Counted from the first letter of the stretch, positions 50,149 to 60,292 are shown. The stretch is DNA of 64,000 nucleotides from Microbispora rosea (GCF_900156315.1 NZ_FTNI01000013.1:124001-188000); one strand, 5' to 3'. Program-made: numbers and translations. The notes: generated by a model not told the origin, from the sequence alone.

Positions 50149-50878
50149 GATAGAGCTCGGCCACGACGTCCTCGATCGAGGCGCGTCCCGGCGCGGTCGC
50201 CCGCAGGCCGTCCACCGTGCCGTCGAAGGCCAGCCGGCCGTGGTCGATCAGCAGCACGCGGCGGCACAGCCGCTCCACGTCGCCCAGGTCGTGGGTGGTC
50301 AGCAGCACCGTCGTCCCGCGTTCCGCGTTCAGCCGCCGCAGGAAGTCGCGCACCTCCGCCTTGCTGACGACGTCGAGCCCGATCGTCGGCTCGTCGAGCA
50401 CGAGCACGGCGGGGTCGTGCAGCAGGGCGGCGGTGATGTCGCCCCGCATCCGCTGGCCCAGGCTGAGCTGGCGCACCGGCGTCGCGAGGAAGCCGCCCAG
50501 GTCGAGCAGGTCGCACATCTCGTCGAGCCGCTCGCGGAACACCTTCCGATCTACTTTGTAAAGGAGCCGGACCAGTTCCAGGCTGTCGCGGAGCGGCAGG
50601 TCCCACCACAGGGTCGTCCGCTGGCCGAAGACGACGCCGATCCTGCGGGCGAGAGCCGTTCGGCGCCGGGAGGGATCGAGACCGGCCACCTGGACCCGGC
50701 CCGACGTGGGAGTGAGGATCCCGGTCAGCATCTTGATCGTGGTGGACTTGCCCGCGCCGTTCGGGCCGAGGCAGGCGACGAACTCCCCGGCCCCGACGCG
50801 GAAGGACAGGTCTCGTACGGCGTGCACGACCCGGCGGCGGACCGTGAAGGTCCTCCCGACCCTGTCTGCCTCGATCAC
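50075..50878 (-). CDS. ABC-2 exporter ATPase
   Basis: A 267-aa ATPase: Walker A CLGPNGAGKSTTIKM, signature RQLSLGQRMRG, Walker B VLVLDEPTIGLDVV, switch His LLTTHDLGDVERL. It starts at GTG 50878, 5 bp after the upstream permease. The last about 20 residues (Pro/Arg/Ala-rich) overlap the convergent membrane-protein gene. With two permeases and a 53-aa gene it forms one operon. Similar three-gene exporters are common in actinomycetes with unknown substrates. Confidence 0.9.
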   Translation of the reverse strand: MIEADRVGRTFTVRRRVVHAVRDLSFRVGAGEFVACLGPNGAGKSTTIKMLTGILTPTSGRVQVAGLDPSRRRTALARRIGVVFGQRTTLWWDLPLRDSLELVRLLYKVDRKVFRERLDEMCDLLDLGGFLATPVRQLSLGQRMRGDITAALLHDPAVLVLDEPTIGLDVVSKAEVRDFLRRLNAERGTTVLLTTHDLGDVERLCRRVLLIDHGRLAFDGTVDGLRATAPGRASIEDVVAELYLRSRTTPRTPPAPRPAPDGPSATA

Positions 50879-50883
50879 TGCTC

Positions 50884-51672
50884 TCAGCTCCCCGTCGATC
50901 GGTAGCGGCGGATACCCGCCCGCCAGGCGAGCGCGGCGACGGCGGCCAGCGCGAGCGCGGCGGCGGGGGACAGCAGGCCCGTCCAGGACGGCAGCCCGAG
51001 CGGATCGGGCCGGCCGAGCACGTACAGGCCCGGCTGCCAGTTGACGAACGCCAGCGGCAGCGCGAAGGTCATCCCCCGCACGATGCGGGTGTCGTAGACG
51101 CTCAGCGGATACTGCGTGAGCGTCGCCCCGCCGTAGGTGAAGGCGTTGGCCACCTCGGGGGCGGCGGTGAGCAGGAACTGCAGCGCGCCGCCGAGCGTGA
51201 AGAGCGCCGCGAAGATCACGATTCCCGAGACGACCATGACGGGCACCATCCAGACCCGGCCGAGGGGGACGTCCAGCCCCGCCAGGCCCGCGGCGAGCAC
51301 GGCTCCGGCCTGGATCGACCGGCCGAGCCGGTGCGGCGTGAACCGGTCGGCGGCGACCTGAACGAAGGGCGACGCGGGCCGGATCAGCATGACGTCCAGC
51401 GTGCCGGCCACGATGTGCTGGCTGATTTTGTCGACGTTGCCGAACAGCAGGTCGGCGAGCGCGAAGGCCAGTTGCGACGCGCCGTACAGGAACATGACCT
51501 CGGTCAGCCCGAAGCCCGCCAGCTCGCCGGTGTTGGCGAAGATCACCCAGATGACCGCGACGTCGAGGCCGCCGACCACCAGCCCGCCCGCCGTCATGAG
51601 CGCGAACGACAACGGATACTGCGCCGCCGCCCGCGTCCACGTCCACGCGAGCAGCGCGTACGTCCTGATCAC
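50884..51672 (-). CDS. ABC-2 family transporter permease 1
   Basis: A 262-aa six-helix membrane protein (YPLSFALMTAGGLVVGGL; VMFLYGASQLAFALADLLF; LAFVNWQPGLYVLGRPDPLG). It pairs with the second permease, from which it is separated by 6 bp, and with the ATPase. The spacing and orientation of the four genes indicate co-transcription from the 52.6 kb promoter. Confidence 0.85.
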   Translation of the reverse strand: MIRTYALLAWTWTRAAAQYPLSFALMTAGGLVVGGLDVAVIWVIFANTGELAGFGLTEVMFLYGASQLAFALADLLFGNVDKISQHIVAGTLDVMLIRPASPFVQVAADRFTPHRLGRSIQAGAVLAAGLAGLDVPLGRVWMVPVMVVSGIVIFAALFTLGGALQFLLTAAPEVANAFTYGGATLTQYPLSVYDTRIVRGMTFALPLAFVNWQPGLYVLGRPDPLGLPSWTGLLSPAAALALAAVAALAWRAGIRRYRSTGS

Positions 51673-51678
51673 GGCCGC

Positions 51679-52476
51679 TCACCCACCCTGGATCACGACC
51701 TTCCTGCGGGCGGCGCCGGTCATGAGCGCGCCCAGGGCCAGCAGGACGGCGGCCCACAGGGCCTGGAAGCCGAGGGCGGGGGCGGGATCGGCCGTGCCGA
51801 GGTAGACGTCGGCGGGCACCTGTGCCATCGCCGACCACGGCAGCGCCCGGGACAGTACCCCCAGCCATCCGGGGAAGATCGCCAGAGGCAGCATGAGCCC
51901 GCTGAAGAACGTCGTGAGCACCATCGACAGCACCCCGAGACCCCGGTCGTCCATCACCCAGCAGGTGGCCAGAGCGACGATGTAGCGCCAGCCGAAGCTC
52001 ACGACCACGCCCAGGGCGACACTCACCAGGAACGCGGCCGGGGCGTGCGGGGCGACGATGCCGAACAGCAGCGCGCCCACGAGGGCCGGCGGGCCGCCGC
52101 GGACGACGAAGAGGTACGCCGCCCGGCCCAGGTCCTCCGACAGACACCACATCTGCAGGGACGCCGGGCGGACCAGGTCGAGCGCGACGTCGCCGGTGCG
52201 GATCCGCTGCGGCAGGTCCAGGCCGCCGCCGAACAGCTGCATCGGGCCGATGAACGCCTGCGTGAGGAACGTGAAGGTGATCGCGCCGGCCACGTCGTAC
52301 CCGCCGAGGCCGGGCCGGGCCTGCCACAGCGCGATCAGCACGTACGCGCGGAGCACGCCGAAGACGGTGTTGGTGAACGCCCCGGCCAGCGCGGCCGCCC
52401 AGTAGGTCGCGTGCCTGCGGAAGCCGTACCAGGCCAGCCGCGGATAGAGGGAGACGGCGGCGCCGTGACCGGGCAT
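51679..52476 (-). CDS. ABC-2 family transporter permease 2
   Basis: A 265-aa membrane protein of six helices (FGVLRAYVLIALWQARPGL; FLVSVALGVVVSFGWRYIVA; LSMVLTTFFSGLMLPLAIFP). Its ATG shares bases with the stop of the 53-aa upstream gene (TGATG), giving translational coupling. Together with permease 1 and the ATPase it makes a heteromeric exporter. Confidence 0.85.
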   Translation of the reverse strand: MPGHGAAVSLYPRLAWYGFRRHATYWAAALAGAFTNTVFGVLRAYVLIALWQARPGLGGYDVAGAITFTFLTQAFIGPMQLFGGGLDLPQRIRTGDVALDLVRPASLQMWCLSEDLGRAAYLFVVRGGPPALVGALLFGIVAPHAPAAFLVSVALGVVVSFGWRYIVALATCWVMDDRGLGVLSMVLTTFFSGLMLPLAIFPGWLGVLSRALPWSAMAQVPADVYLGTADPAPALGFQALWAAVLLALGALMTGAARRKVVIQGG

Positions 52477-52637
52477 CAGCGGCCGGCGAGGCGGTAGTCG
52501 AAGCGGTGGACGAAGCGAGGGCAGTCCTCGTCGTGACCGTTTGTTGGCAGGTTTTGCGGAGCCTTTACCGGCGACACGCGGGGGCCGGGCTTGACGCCGA
52601 GCTTCCAGGGCAGCGAAGACCCCGAATATCCAGTCAT
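52476..52637 (-). CDS. 53-aa peptide coupled to the ABC exporter
   Basis: Starts at ATG 52637 with GAGG 5 bases upstream and stops by overlapping the permease start (TGATG). The product begins MTGYSGSSLPWKLGVKPGPR and ends FVHRFDYRLAGR, with one Cys (HDEDCPRF) and no membrane helix or signal peptide. The exact coupling argues it is real. It could be a small regulator of the exporter, a structural subunit, or a peptide cargo; nothing nearby looks like a modification enzyme. No family recognised. Confidence 0.6.
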   Translation of the reverse strand: MTGYSGSSLPWKLGVKPGPRVSPVKAPQNLPTNGHDEDCPRFVHRFDYRLAGR

Positions 52638-52657
52638 GGATGCCTCATGTCCTGCGC

Positions 52658-52675
52658 TGTTACCTTGTCGTAACA
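52658..52675. promoter_or_regulatory. Inverted repeat between exporter operon and hydrolase gene
   Basis: TGTTAC-CTTGTC-GTAACA is a perfect 6-bp inverted repeat with a 6-bp spacer, 20 bases upstream of the 53-aa gene. Possible operator for either divergent gene. Confidence 0.4.
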
Positions 52676-52700
52676 TTCCTGTAAGGGGAGTGAAACATAC

Positions 52701-52710
52701 CTACCGGTAG
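52701..52710. promoter_or_regulatory. CTACCGGTAG palindrome
   Basis: A perfect 10-bp palindrome 42 bases before the hydrolase start, in a short AT-richer region; its size and symmetry suit a TetR-type regulator, though none is encoded nearby. Confidence 0.4.
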
Positions 52711-52752
52711 AACGGATGACCAGATGGGGAATGTCCCTTTTGGGAGGCTTGC

Positions 52753-53733
52753 ATGGGACATGAGCTGAATGTAGACATCCGTCCGGAATATCCGGTCAGT
52801 TGGCAGGCCGCCGCGATCAACGGGGTCCTGCGGGGCACCATGAAGCCGATCTCCACCATCCTCGTACGCAACACCGCGGGGATGGCCGTGGCCAGCCGCA
52901 TCATGTGCCTCGGCGAGCGGGTCCCCGGCATCCTTCCCAAGCACGTGTCCATCGTTCCAGACCGGTTCGGCTCGTGCACGGGAGAATGGGTGCACGGCGG
53001 GCCCGGCCTGGACGAGGGCAAGGTGGTGCTGTACTTCCACGGCGGGGCGTACTTCGTCTGCTCCCCGGCGACCCACCGGCCGATCACGTGGCGGTTGTCG
53101 GCCGCCGCCGGCCGTCCGGTGTTCTCCCTCGACTACCGCCAGGGCCCGGTCCACTCCCTCGCCGAGTCGCTGTCGGACGCGCTCCAGGCGTACGAGTGCC
53201 TGCTCGGCCTCGGGTACGCCGCCCAGGACATCGTGCTGGCGGGGGACTCCGCCGGAGGCCATCTCACGCTCGCCACGCTGCTGGCCCTCCGCGACCGGGG
53301 CATGCCCCTCCCCACCGCCGGCCTCTGCCTGTCCCCCTGGACCGACCTCAGCTCCAGCCGCCGCCGCGCCAACATCTGGTCCGACCCCATGCTCCCCGCC
53401 GGCCGCGTCGAATGGCTCGCCCGCCGCTGGACCGACGGCCTCGACTGCTTCGACCCCCTCGTGTCCCCCGTGTACGGCGACTACACCGGCATCCCCCCGC
53501 TGATGATCGTCACCGGCTCCACCGAGGTCCTGCGGGACGAGGCCCGCCGGGTCGCCGTCAGCGCCCGCGAGAACGGCGTGCAGGTGACCTACGAGGAGTG
53601 GAACCGCATGCCGCACATCTTCCCCCTCCTCGCCGACGTCCTCCCCGAAGGCCGCCTGTTCTTCGATCACGTCTCCCGCTTCCTCGACGCCGTCCACGAC
53701 CACACCTCCGCCTCCGGCGTGGAGGCCGCCTGA
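52753..53733 (+). CDS. Alpha/beta hydrolase (HSL-type esterase)
   Basis: A 326-aa esterase/lipase. The oxyanion HGGAYF occurs in VVLYFHGGAYFVCSP, the nucleophile Ser in VLAGDSAGGHLTLA, and the acid/His region in MIVTGSTEVLRDEA and RMPHIFPLL. No signal peptide. GGGAGG precedes the ATG by 5 bases. The substrate is probably a small ester. Divergent from the 53-aa/ABC operon with two palindromes between; no operon partner on its own strand. Confidence 0.88.
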   Translation: MGHELNVDIRPEYPVSWQAAAINGVLRGTMKPISTILVRNTAGMAVASRIMCLGERVPGILPKHVSIVPDRFGSCTGEWVHGGPGLDEGKVVLYFHGGAYFVCSPATHRPITWRLSAAAGRPVFSLDYRQGPVHSLAESLSDALQAYECLLGLGYAAQDIVLAGDSAGGHLTLATLLALRDRGMPLPTAGLCLSPWTDLSSSRRRANIWSDPMLPAGRVEWLARRWTDGLDCFDPLVSPVYGDYTGIPPLMIVTGSTEVLRDEARRVAVSARENGVQVTYEEWNRMPHIFPLLADVLPEGRLFFDHVSRFLDAVHDHTSASGVEAA

Positions 53734-53939
53734 AGCATCTTTCGCCGATCGCCGTTCACGGGGAGGGCAGCGCTGGATTGTGGCTTATGAGGCCTATGTG
53801 ACCTGCGGTTATCCTCGGCGGGCCTTACCTTAGGGTGCCATTGGTCTTACCTCTCATGCCGCTTGGCGCTACTTGAGCGCGTGGCGCGTTCCAAACGGCC
53901 ACAGTGGCTGTGCGGCACTTCGAGAGAGGTAGCTTCCGT

Positions 53940-55622
53940 ATGGCACGAGGCGGAAAGGCTTCCCGTAACGGCATGCCTCCCGGTGTGCGCCCGCTGACCG
54001 TGGGCGACCCGGTCGTCATCGGGCGCTACCTGCTGCTCGGCCGGCTGGGCAGCGGCGGAATGGGCGTCGTCTACCTGGCCGAGCACCCGAGCGGAGGATA
54101 CGTCGCGCTGAAGACGCCGCACCCGATGCACCTGGGAGACCCCACGTTGCGGGCCCGCTTCGCCGAGGAGGTCGCGCTCTCCCGGCGCGTGGCGCCGTTC
54201 TGCACGGCCGCCGTCATCGAGGACGGCCTCGACGGTGAGCGGCCCTACCTCGTCACCGAGTACGTCCCCGGCCCCCCGCTCTCCCAGGTGGTCGCCACCC
54301 GGGGGGCGCTCACCCCCGACCTCGCGTACGGCGTGGCCCTCGGCACGGCCGCCGCGCTCGTGGCCACGCACGAGGCCGGGCTGGTGCACCGGGACCTCAA
54401 GCCCGGCAACGTGCTGCTGTCGCCGCGCGGGCCGTTCGTCATCGACTTCGGGATCGCCCGCGACCTCGACGTCGCGATGGCGCACACGCAGGCCGGGCAG
54501 ATCATGGGCAGTCCGGGCTGGGTCGCACCCGAGCGGCTGCGCGGCCACCACGCCATCCCCGCCTCGGACGTCTTCTCCTGGGGCTGCCTGGTCGCGTTCG
54601 CGGCGACCGGGCTGCATCCGTTCGGCGCCGGCGACCTCGACGTGCTCACCCGGCGCATCCTGGTCGAGGAGCCGCGGCTCGACGCCGTGCCGAGGCTGCT
54701 GTGGGGCGGCGTGGCGGCGGCGCTGCAGCGCGAGCCCGCCGACCGCCCGGACGCGGCATGGCTGCTCGCCTCCCTGCTCGCGGCGGGCGGGGTCCAGGTG
54801 ACCGCCGACCCCCGGCGGGCGGTCGCCGCCGTGCTCGACGAGATCTGGCAGCCCGTGCCCTACCCGGCGGGGACCATGCCCGGCCGGGCCACGCAGGGTC
54901 AGCGCACACAGGGCAGGGCCTCCCAAGCGCCGGAGGAACCGGCGCAGGAGGCGACCCAGGGCAGGGTGGCGCGGCGCCGGGCGGCGCGGTCGCGGGCGCA
55001 GGTGTCCCACGCGGGCTTCGCGGCGCTCGCCACCGTGACGATCGCCGCGGTGACGGTGGTCGCGGCGGGCGCCGGGTCGGCCCATATGGACAGCTCCGCG
55101 GATCCGCCGCCCGCGGCGCCGGTGGTCATTCCGGGCGAGGACAGCGCCCTGCCGCCGGAGGACGTGCTCGGCACCGCCCGGACGCCGGTGGTGCCCATCG
55201 CGGACGCCGCCCGGCCCAGGGTGACGGTGACGGCCACGCGGACCATGCCGCCCAGCACACCCGGCTCGCCCGGCTCGAAGCCCGGGCCGCCGACCGCGGA
55301 CGAGGGGCGGACGACCTCGGCGCCCTCGCCGACGCCGGCCGGGATGACCCTGCGTCCGGGGGACGGGCGCTGCGTCACCGGGCGGCAGAGGGACTGCCGT
55401 CCCGCCCGGCCCTCCCCGCCCGGGCGTCCGGGCCAGCCGGGACATCCCGGTCAGCCGGGGCAGCCTGGCCAGCCGGGGCAGGGCCACTCTCCGGTCCCGT
55501 CCTCGGGGGTCAGCCAGGAGCCGCAGTGGGGCGACGGGGAGTCGCCGCCACCGGTCCCGAGCACGCCGCCGGAGAGCGGGCCGCCCAGCGTGGTGGCCAC
55601 CCCCGCGCCGTCCATACCCTGA
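53940..55622 (+). CDS. Membrane Ser/Thr protein kinase with collagen-like tail
   Basis: A 560-aa kinase. Catalytic domain residues about 20-285: glycine loop LGRLGSGGMGVVYLAE, Lys in GGYVALKTPHP, HRDLKPGNVLL, DFGIARD and APE-equivalent VAPERLRGH. One membrane helix lies near 360 (ALATVTIAAVTVVAAGAG). The extracellular part is Pro/Thr-rich with a short collagen-like Gly-X-Y run (GRPGQPGHPGQPGQPGQPGQ). ATG 53940 follows GAGAGAGG. PASTA domains are absent. Such tails may extend through the wall. Confidence 0.88.
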   Translation: MARGGKASRNGMPPGVRPLTVGDPVVIGRYLLLGRLGSGGMGVVYLAEHPSGGYVALKTPHPMHLGDPTLRARFAEEVALSRRVAPFCTAAVIEDGLDGERPYLVTEYVPGPPLSQVVATRGALTPDLAYGVALGTAAALVATHEAGLVHRDLKPGNVLLSPRGPFVIDFGIARDLDVAMAHTQAGQIMGSPGWVAPERLRGHHAIPASDVFSWGCLVAFAATGLHPFGAGDLDVLTRRILVEEPRLDAVPRLLWGGVAAALQREPADRPDAAWLLASLLAAGGVQVTADPRRAVAAVLDEIWQPVPYPAGTMPGRATQGQRTQGRASQAPEEPAQEATQGRVARRRAARSRAQVSHAGFAALATVTIAAVTVVAAGAGSAHMDSSADPPPAAPVVIPGEDSALPPEDVLGTARTPVVPIADAARPRVTVTATRTMPPSTPGSPGSKPGPPTADEGRTTSAPSPTPAGMTLRPGDGRCVTGRQRDCRPARPSPPGRPGQPGHPGQPGQPGQPGQGHSPVPSSGVSQEPQWGDGESPPPVPSTPPESGPPSVVATPAPSIP

Positions 55623-55667
55623 TACGACGTCTCGATCGGCTGTCCGCGTGCAGCATGCTGTGTGTTC

Positions 55668-56471
55668 ATGGAAGCAGCTCTCGAACTCGACGACGTGACC
55701 GTCCGCGTGGTCGGCCGGACCCTGGTGACCGGCGCCGACTGGCGGGTGGAACACGGCCAGCACTGGGTGATCCTCGGCCCCAACGGAGCGGGGAAGACGA
55801 CGATGCTCTCGGTCGCCGCGGCCGTACGGCACCCGAGCTCGGGGACGGCCACGGTGCTCGGGCGGCGGCTCGGCAGGGTCGACCTCCGGGAGCTGCGCCG
55901 GAGCATCGGCCTGGTCGCGGCGAGCCAGCGGCTGGTGGACGAGTCGCTGCTCGAGGAGGAGGGCGCCACCGCGCTGACCGTCGTGCTCACCGGGCACACC
56001 GGGACGAGCGCGCCGCTGTGGGACCGGTACGGCGACGAGGAGCGGGAGCGGGCGCACCGGCTGCTGGCTGACCTCGGCTGCAAGGACCTGGCCGACCGCA
56101 GGTTCCAGGTGTGCTCGCAGGGGGAGCGGGCCCGGGTCCGGGTGGCCAGGGCGCTGATGGCCGACCCGGCGATCCTGCTGCTCGACGAGCCGTTCGCGGG
56201 CCTCGACCTGCCGGCGCGGGAGGACCTGATCGAGGCGCTGGAGGATCTGGCCCGCACCCGCCCGGGGCTCACCACCGTGATGGTCACGCACCACCTGGAG
56301 GAGGTGCCGGCCACCACCACGCACGCCCTGCTGATGCGGGACACCCGCATCCTGACCGCCGGTCCCGTGGGGGAGGTGCTCACCGGGCCCGACCTGTCCG
56401 AGTGCTTCGGCCGGCGGCTGCGGATCGACTCGCTGGACGGCCGCTGGTACGCCCGCGCCCTGCGCGTCTGA
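55668..56471 (+). CDS. ABC transporter ATPase, ModF/YlmA-like
   Basis: A 267-aa ATPase: Walker A VILGPNGAGKTTMLS, a Q-loop region GLVAASQRL, signature VCSQGERARV, Walker B ILLLDEPFAGLD and switch His MVTHHLEEV. No permease gene is adjacent, so it may be a soluble ABC protein or serve a permease elsewhere. ATG 55668 is assumed, 45 bp after the kinase; no good Shine-Dalgarno. A hairpin terminator follows. Confidence 0.85.
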   Translation: MEAALELDDVTVRVVGRTLVTGADWRVEHGQHWVILGPNGAGKTTMLSVAAAVRHPSSGTATVLGRRLGRVDLRELRRSIGLVAASQRLVDESLLEEEGATALTVVLTGHTGTSAPLWDRYGDEERERAHRLLADLGCKDLADRRFQVCSQGERARVRVARALMADPAILLLDEPFAGLDLPAREDLIEALEDLARTRPGLTTVMVTHHLEEVPATTTHALLMRDTRILTAGPVGEVLTGPDLSECFGRRLRIDSLDGRWYARALRV

Positions 56472-56488
56472 CCGGCCCCGACGACGAA

Positions 56489-56544
56489 GCCCCGCCGCCG
56501 ATCCGTCAGATCCCCGAGGGTGACCTGCGGACAGGCGGCGGGGC
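56489..56544. terminator. Bidirectional hairpin between ABC ATPase and aceA
   Basis: GCCCCGCCGCC and GGCGGCGGGGC pair over 11 bp with a 34-nt loop, between two convergent genes. The long loop lowers confidence, but location fits a shared terminator. Confidence 0.5.
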
Positions 56545-56579
56545 CCGTCACCGACCTGTGTCCGAGATGTCCGCTGTGG

Positions 56580-57872
<1,293 letters not shown>

Positions 57873-58117
57873 CTCCGGTCACTCCCTTGTTGCGTGCGTT
57901 GGCGTCACCTGGGGCTTGCTTCCGAGTTTGTGTCGATATCAAGACACTCACAAGGAGGTATGGGTCGAAAGAACGTCAAAACTTCCGGTCGGTGTAAGAC
58001 TGGCGGGTATTCGAGGGTGAAGAAACGCATAGTTTTCCCAATGGACTAGACCAATCCGTGGCGGATGGGATCATGCACTGCTGGAAGAAACGCCGATTTT
58101 CCGCATAGGATCGGGTT
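57873..58117. promoter_or_regulatory. Divergent aceA/ramB control region
   Basis: A 245-bp region. GTGTC-GATATC-AA-GACAC (57930-57947) is an imperfect palindrome about 60 bases from the aceA start. On the ramB side TAGGAT (58106-58111) ends 6 bases before ATG 58118, so ramB mRNA is probably leaderless. I did not find a clear match to the AAAGTTTGCAAA-type RamB box known from Corynebacterium. Confidence 0.55.
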
Positions 58118-59590
58118 ATGACCTCCGTCCTGGGCGAAGAACCGCTGTCTTTGACGCACGAGCTCGATCTCCTGGCCTTCGGCCAGCGGCTCAAGCACCT
58201 GCGCAAGCAGCGCGGTCTCACGCTCTCCGAGCTCGGCGAGCGCGTGGGGCGTGCGCCCAGTCAGCTGTCGCTGCTGGAGAACGGCAAGCGTGAGCCCAAG
58301 CTCTCGCTGCTGAAGTCGCTCGCCGCCGCGCTGAACGTGCCGGTGGAGGAGTTGCTGCGCAGGCAGGCGCCGAACCGGCGGGCCCAGCTCGAGATCGCCT
58401 TGGAGGAGGCCCAGCGCGACCCGCTCTACGCGGGGCTCGGACTGAGCCGGCTGAAGGTCTCCTCACGGGTGCCCAACGACGTGCTCGAGCACATCCTCGG
58501 CCTGTTCGAGGAGCTCAAGGCCAGGGAGGCGAAGGGCACGGCCACGCCGGAGGAGGCACGGGCGGCCAACGCCGAGCTGCGCCGCAGGCAGCGCGAGCTG
58601 GGCAACTACTTCGAGGAGATCGAGAAGGCCGCCGCCGAGGCCCTGACCGCCGTCGGCTACCGGACCGGCGCGCTGTCGGAGAGCACCGTCCAGGCGCTGG
58701 TGTCGCACTTCGGGTTCACCGTGCACACCGCGCCCGACCTGCCGCGGTCGGCGCGGTCGGTGACCGACCTGCGCAATCGGCGCATCTACGTCAAGCGCCA
58801 GCAGCTCGGCATGCACACGCCGCGCACCGTGCTGCTGCAGACGCTCGGGCACATCGCGCTCCAGCACCACAAGCCGCGCGACTTCGCCGACTTCCTGCGT
58901 CAGCGGGTGGAGGCCAACTACTTCGCCGCGGCCGTCCTCGTGCCCGAGGCGGCGGCCGCCCCCTACCTGCGGGAGGCCAAGCAGGACAAGGCGCTGTCGG
59001 TGGAGGACCTGCGCGACGTGTTCGCGGTGTCCTACGAGATGGCGGCGCACCGGTTCACGAACCTCGCCACCCGCCACCTCGACCTCGTCTGCCACTTCGT
59101 GCGCAACGACGCCGGGGGGATCATCTACAAGGCGTACGAGAACGACGGGATCGTCTTCCCCGCCGACGAGCAGGGGGCGATCGAGGGCCAGCGGATGTGC
59201 CAGCAGTGGTCGGGCCGCCAGGTGTTCCTCTCGCCCGACCGGTTCTCGCTGTACTACCAGTACTCCGACTCGCCCACGGGCACGTACTTCTGCATCGCCC
59301 ACGTGGACCCGTCGCAGGAGAAGGACTTCGCGATCACGCTGGGCGTGCCCTATCGGGAGTCGCGCTGGTTCCGCGGGCGCGAGACCACCCACCGCACCAA
59401 GTCGAACTGCCCGAACGGCGAGTGCTGCCGCCGCCCGCCGGCCGAGCTCGCGCAGCGCTGGGAGGGCTACGCCTGGCCGTCGGCACGTGCCAACTCCCAT
59501 GTGCTCGCCGCGCTGCCGCCCGGGTCGTTCCCCGGGGTGGACGAGGCCGACGTGTACGCGTTCCTGGAGCGCCACGCCGCCCACGGCTGA
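58118..59590 (+). CDS. ramB: RamB-type regulator (XRE HTH plus ImmA/IrrE-like and short-chain-acyl domains)
   Basis: A 490-aa acetate-metabolism regulator. The N-terminal HTH reads GLTLSELGERVGRAPSQLSL. An ImmA/IrrE-like domain (residues about 190-300) follows, but its zinc-peptidase motif is degenerate (LLQTLGHIALQHH instead of HExxH). A C-terminal domain has a Cys cluster in HRTKSNCPNGECCRRPP. Mycobacterial and corynebacterial RamB repress isocitrate lyase and acetate-activation genes. Divergent position from aceA fits that role. Leaderless. Confidence 0.93.
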   Translation: MTSVLGEEPLSLTHELDLLAFGQRLKHLRKQRGLTLSELGERVGRAPSQLSLLENGKREPKLSLLKSLAAALNVPVEELLRRQAPNRRAQLEIALEEAQRDPLYAGLGLSRLKVSSRVPNDVLEHILGLFEELKAREAKGTATPEEARAANAELRRRQRELGNYFEEIEKAAAEALTAVGYRTGALSESTVQALVSHFGFTVHTAPDLPRSARSVTDLRNRRIYVKRQQLGMHTPRTVLLQTLGHIALQHHKPRDFADFLRQRVEANYFAAAVLVPEAAAAPYLREAKQDKALSVEDLRDVFAVSYEMAAHRFTNLATRHLDLVCHFVRNDAGGIIYKAYENDGIVFPADEQGAIEGQRMCQQWSGRQVFLSPDRFSLYYQYSDSPTGTYFCIAHVDPSQEKDFAITLGVPYRESRWFRGRETTHRTKSNCPNGECCRRPPAELAQRWEGYAWPSARANSHVLAALPPGSFPGVDEADVYAFLERHAAHG

Positions 59591-59596
59591 GGCGTG

Positions 59597-60292
59597 TCAT
59601 TCCCGGCGGATCGTCACCTCCTTCAACGCGGCGATCGGGCCGATGTCGCGGCGCACCGCCGCCACGAGCTCCGCCTGGAGGGTCTCCGGCGCGATGCGGA
59701 CGCCGGCCTTCAGCACCACGAAGCCCCGTGGCACCTGTCCCTTCAGCGAGTCGCGCACCGATCACCGCGCACTCGGCCACGCGGCTCGGCTCGATGCCGC
59801 AGGAGGCACACACCAGCACCTTCGGCGCGGCCTCTTCGATGCGGGCGGCCAGTTCCCTCGGGGCGAACCCGCCGAACACGACCGAGTGCACCGCACCCAG
59901 CCGCGCGCAGGCGAGCATCGCGATCACCGCCTGCGGCACCATCGGCATGTAGATCACCACGCGGTCGCCCCGGGCGAGGCCGCGCAGCGCCCCGGCGAAC
60001 CGCGCCACCTGGTCGCGCAGCTCGGCGTAGATGTACCTCGCGGTCGCGCCGGTCACCGGCGAGTCGTAGAGCAGGGCGGGCGGTCGCCGTGCCCGGCGTC
60101 CACGTGCCGGTCCAGCGCGGTGTAGCAGGTGTTCAGCTCGCCGTCGGGGAACCAGTGGTAGAACGGCGCGCGGCCGGCGTCCAGCCCGCGCCGGGGGCGG
60201 CGTGACCAGGTCACGGCGTCGGCCGCGGCGTGCCGGAAGGCATCCGGATCTTTCCGGCTCGCCGAGTAGGCGTCGCGGTAGTCACCCATCAT
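59597..60292 (-). pseudogene. prpE: Collapsed propionyl-/acetyl-CoA synthetase (PrpE-like) remnant
   Basis: Pieces of a PrpE-like acyl-CoA synthetase lie in three frames. The N-terminus (DYRDAYSASRKDPDAFRHAA; HWFPDGELNTCYTALDRHV) breaks by frameshift near 60085. The second piece resumes at DSPVTGATARYIYAELRDQV and runs to CGIEPSRVAEC. It then joins the C-terminal part AVIGA...DSLKGQVPRGFVVLKAGV by a large internal deletion plus another frameshift near 59770. About 700 bp remain of roughly 1,900. It cannot make a working enzyme. Convergent with ramB, 6 bp away. Confidence 0.85.

Noticed and set aside
52476-52676. Longer 66-aa version of the exporter-coupled peptide starting at 52676
   Set aside because: It would begin inside the TGTTAC/GTAACA palindrome with no Shine-Dalgarno; the 52637 start has GAGG at the right distance.
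57960-58049. A 29-aa basic ORF in the aceA-ramB gap preceded by AAGGAGG
   Set aside because: The Shine-Dalgarno-like run lies only one base before the ATG, too close for normal initiation, and the peptide has no known relative. Left unannotated.
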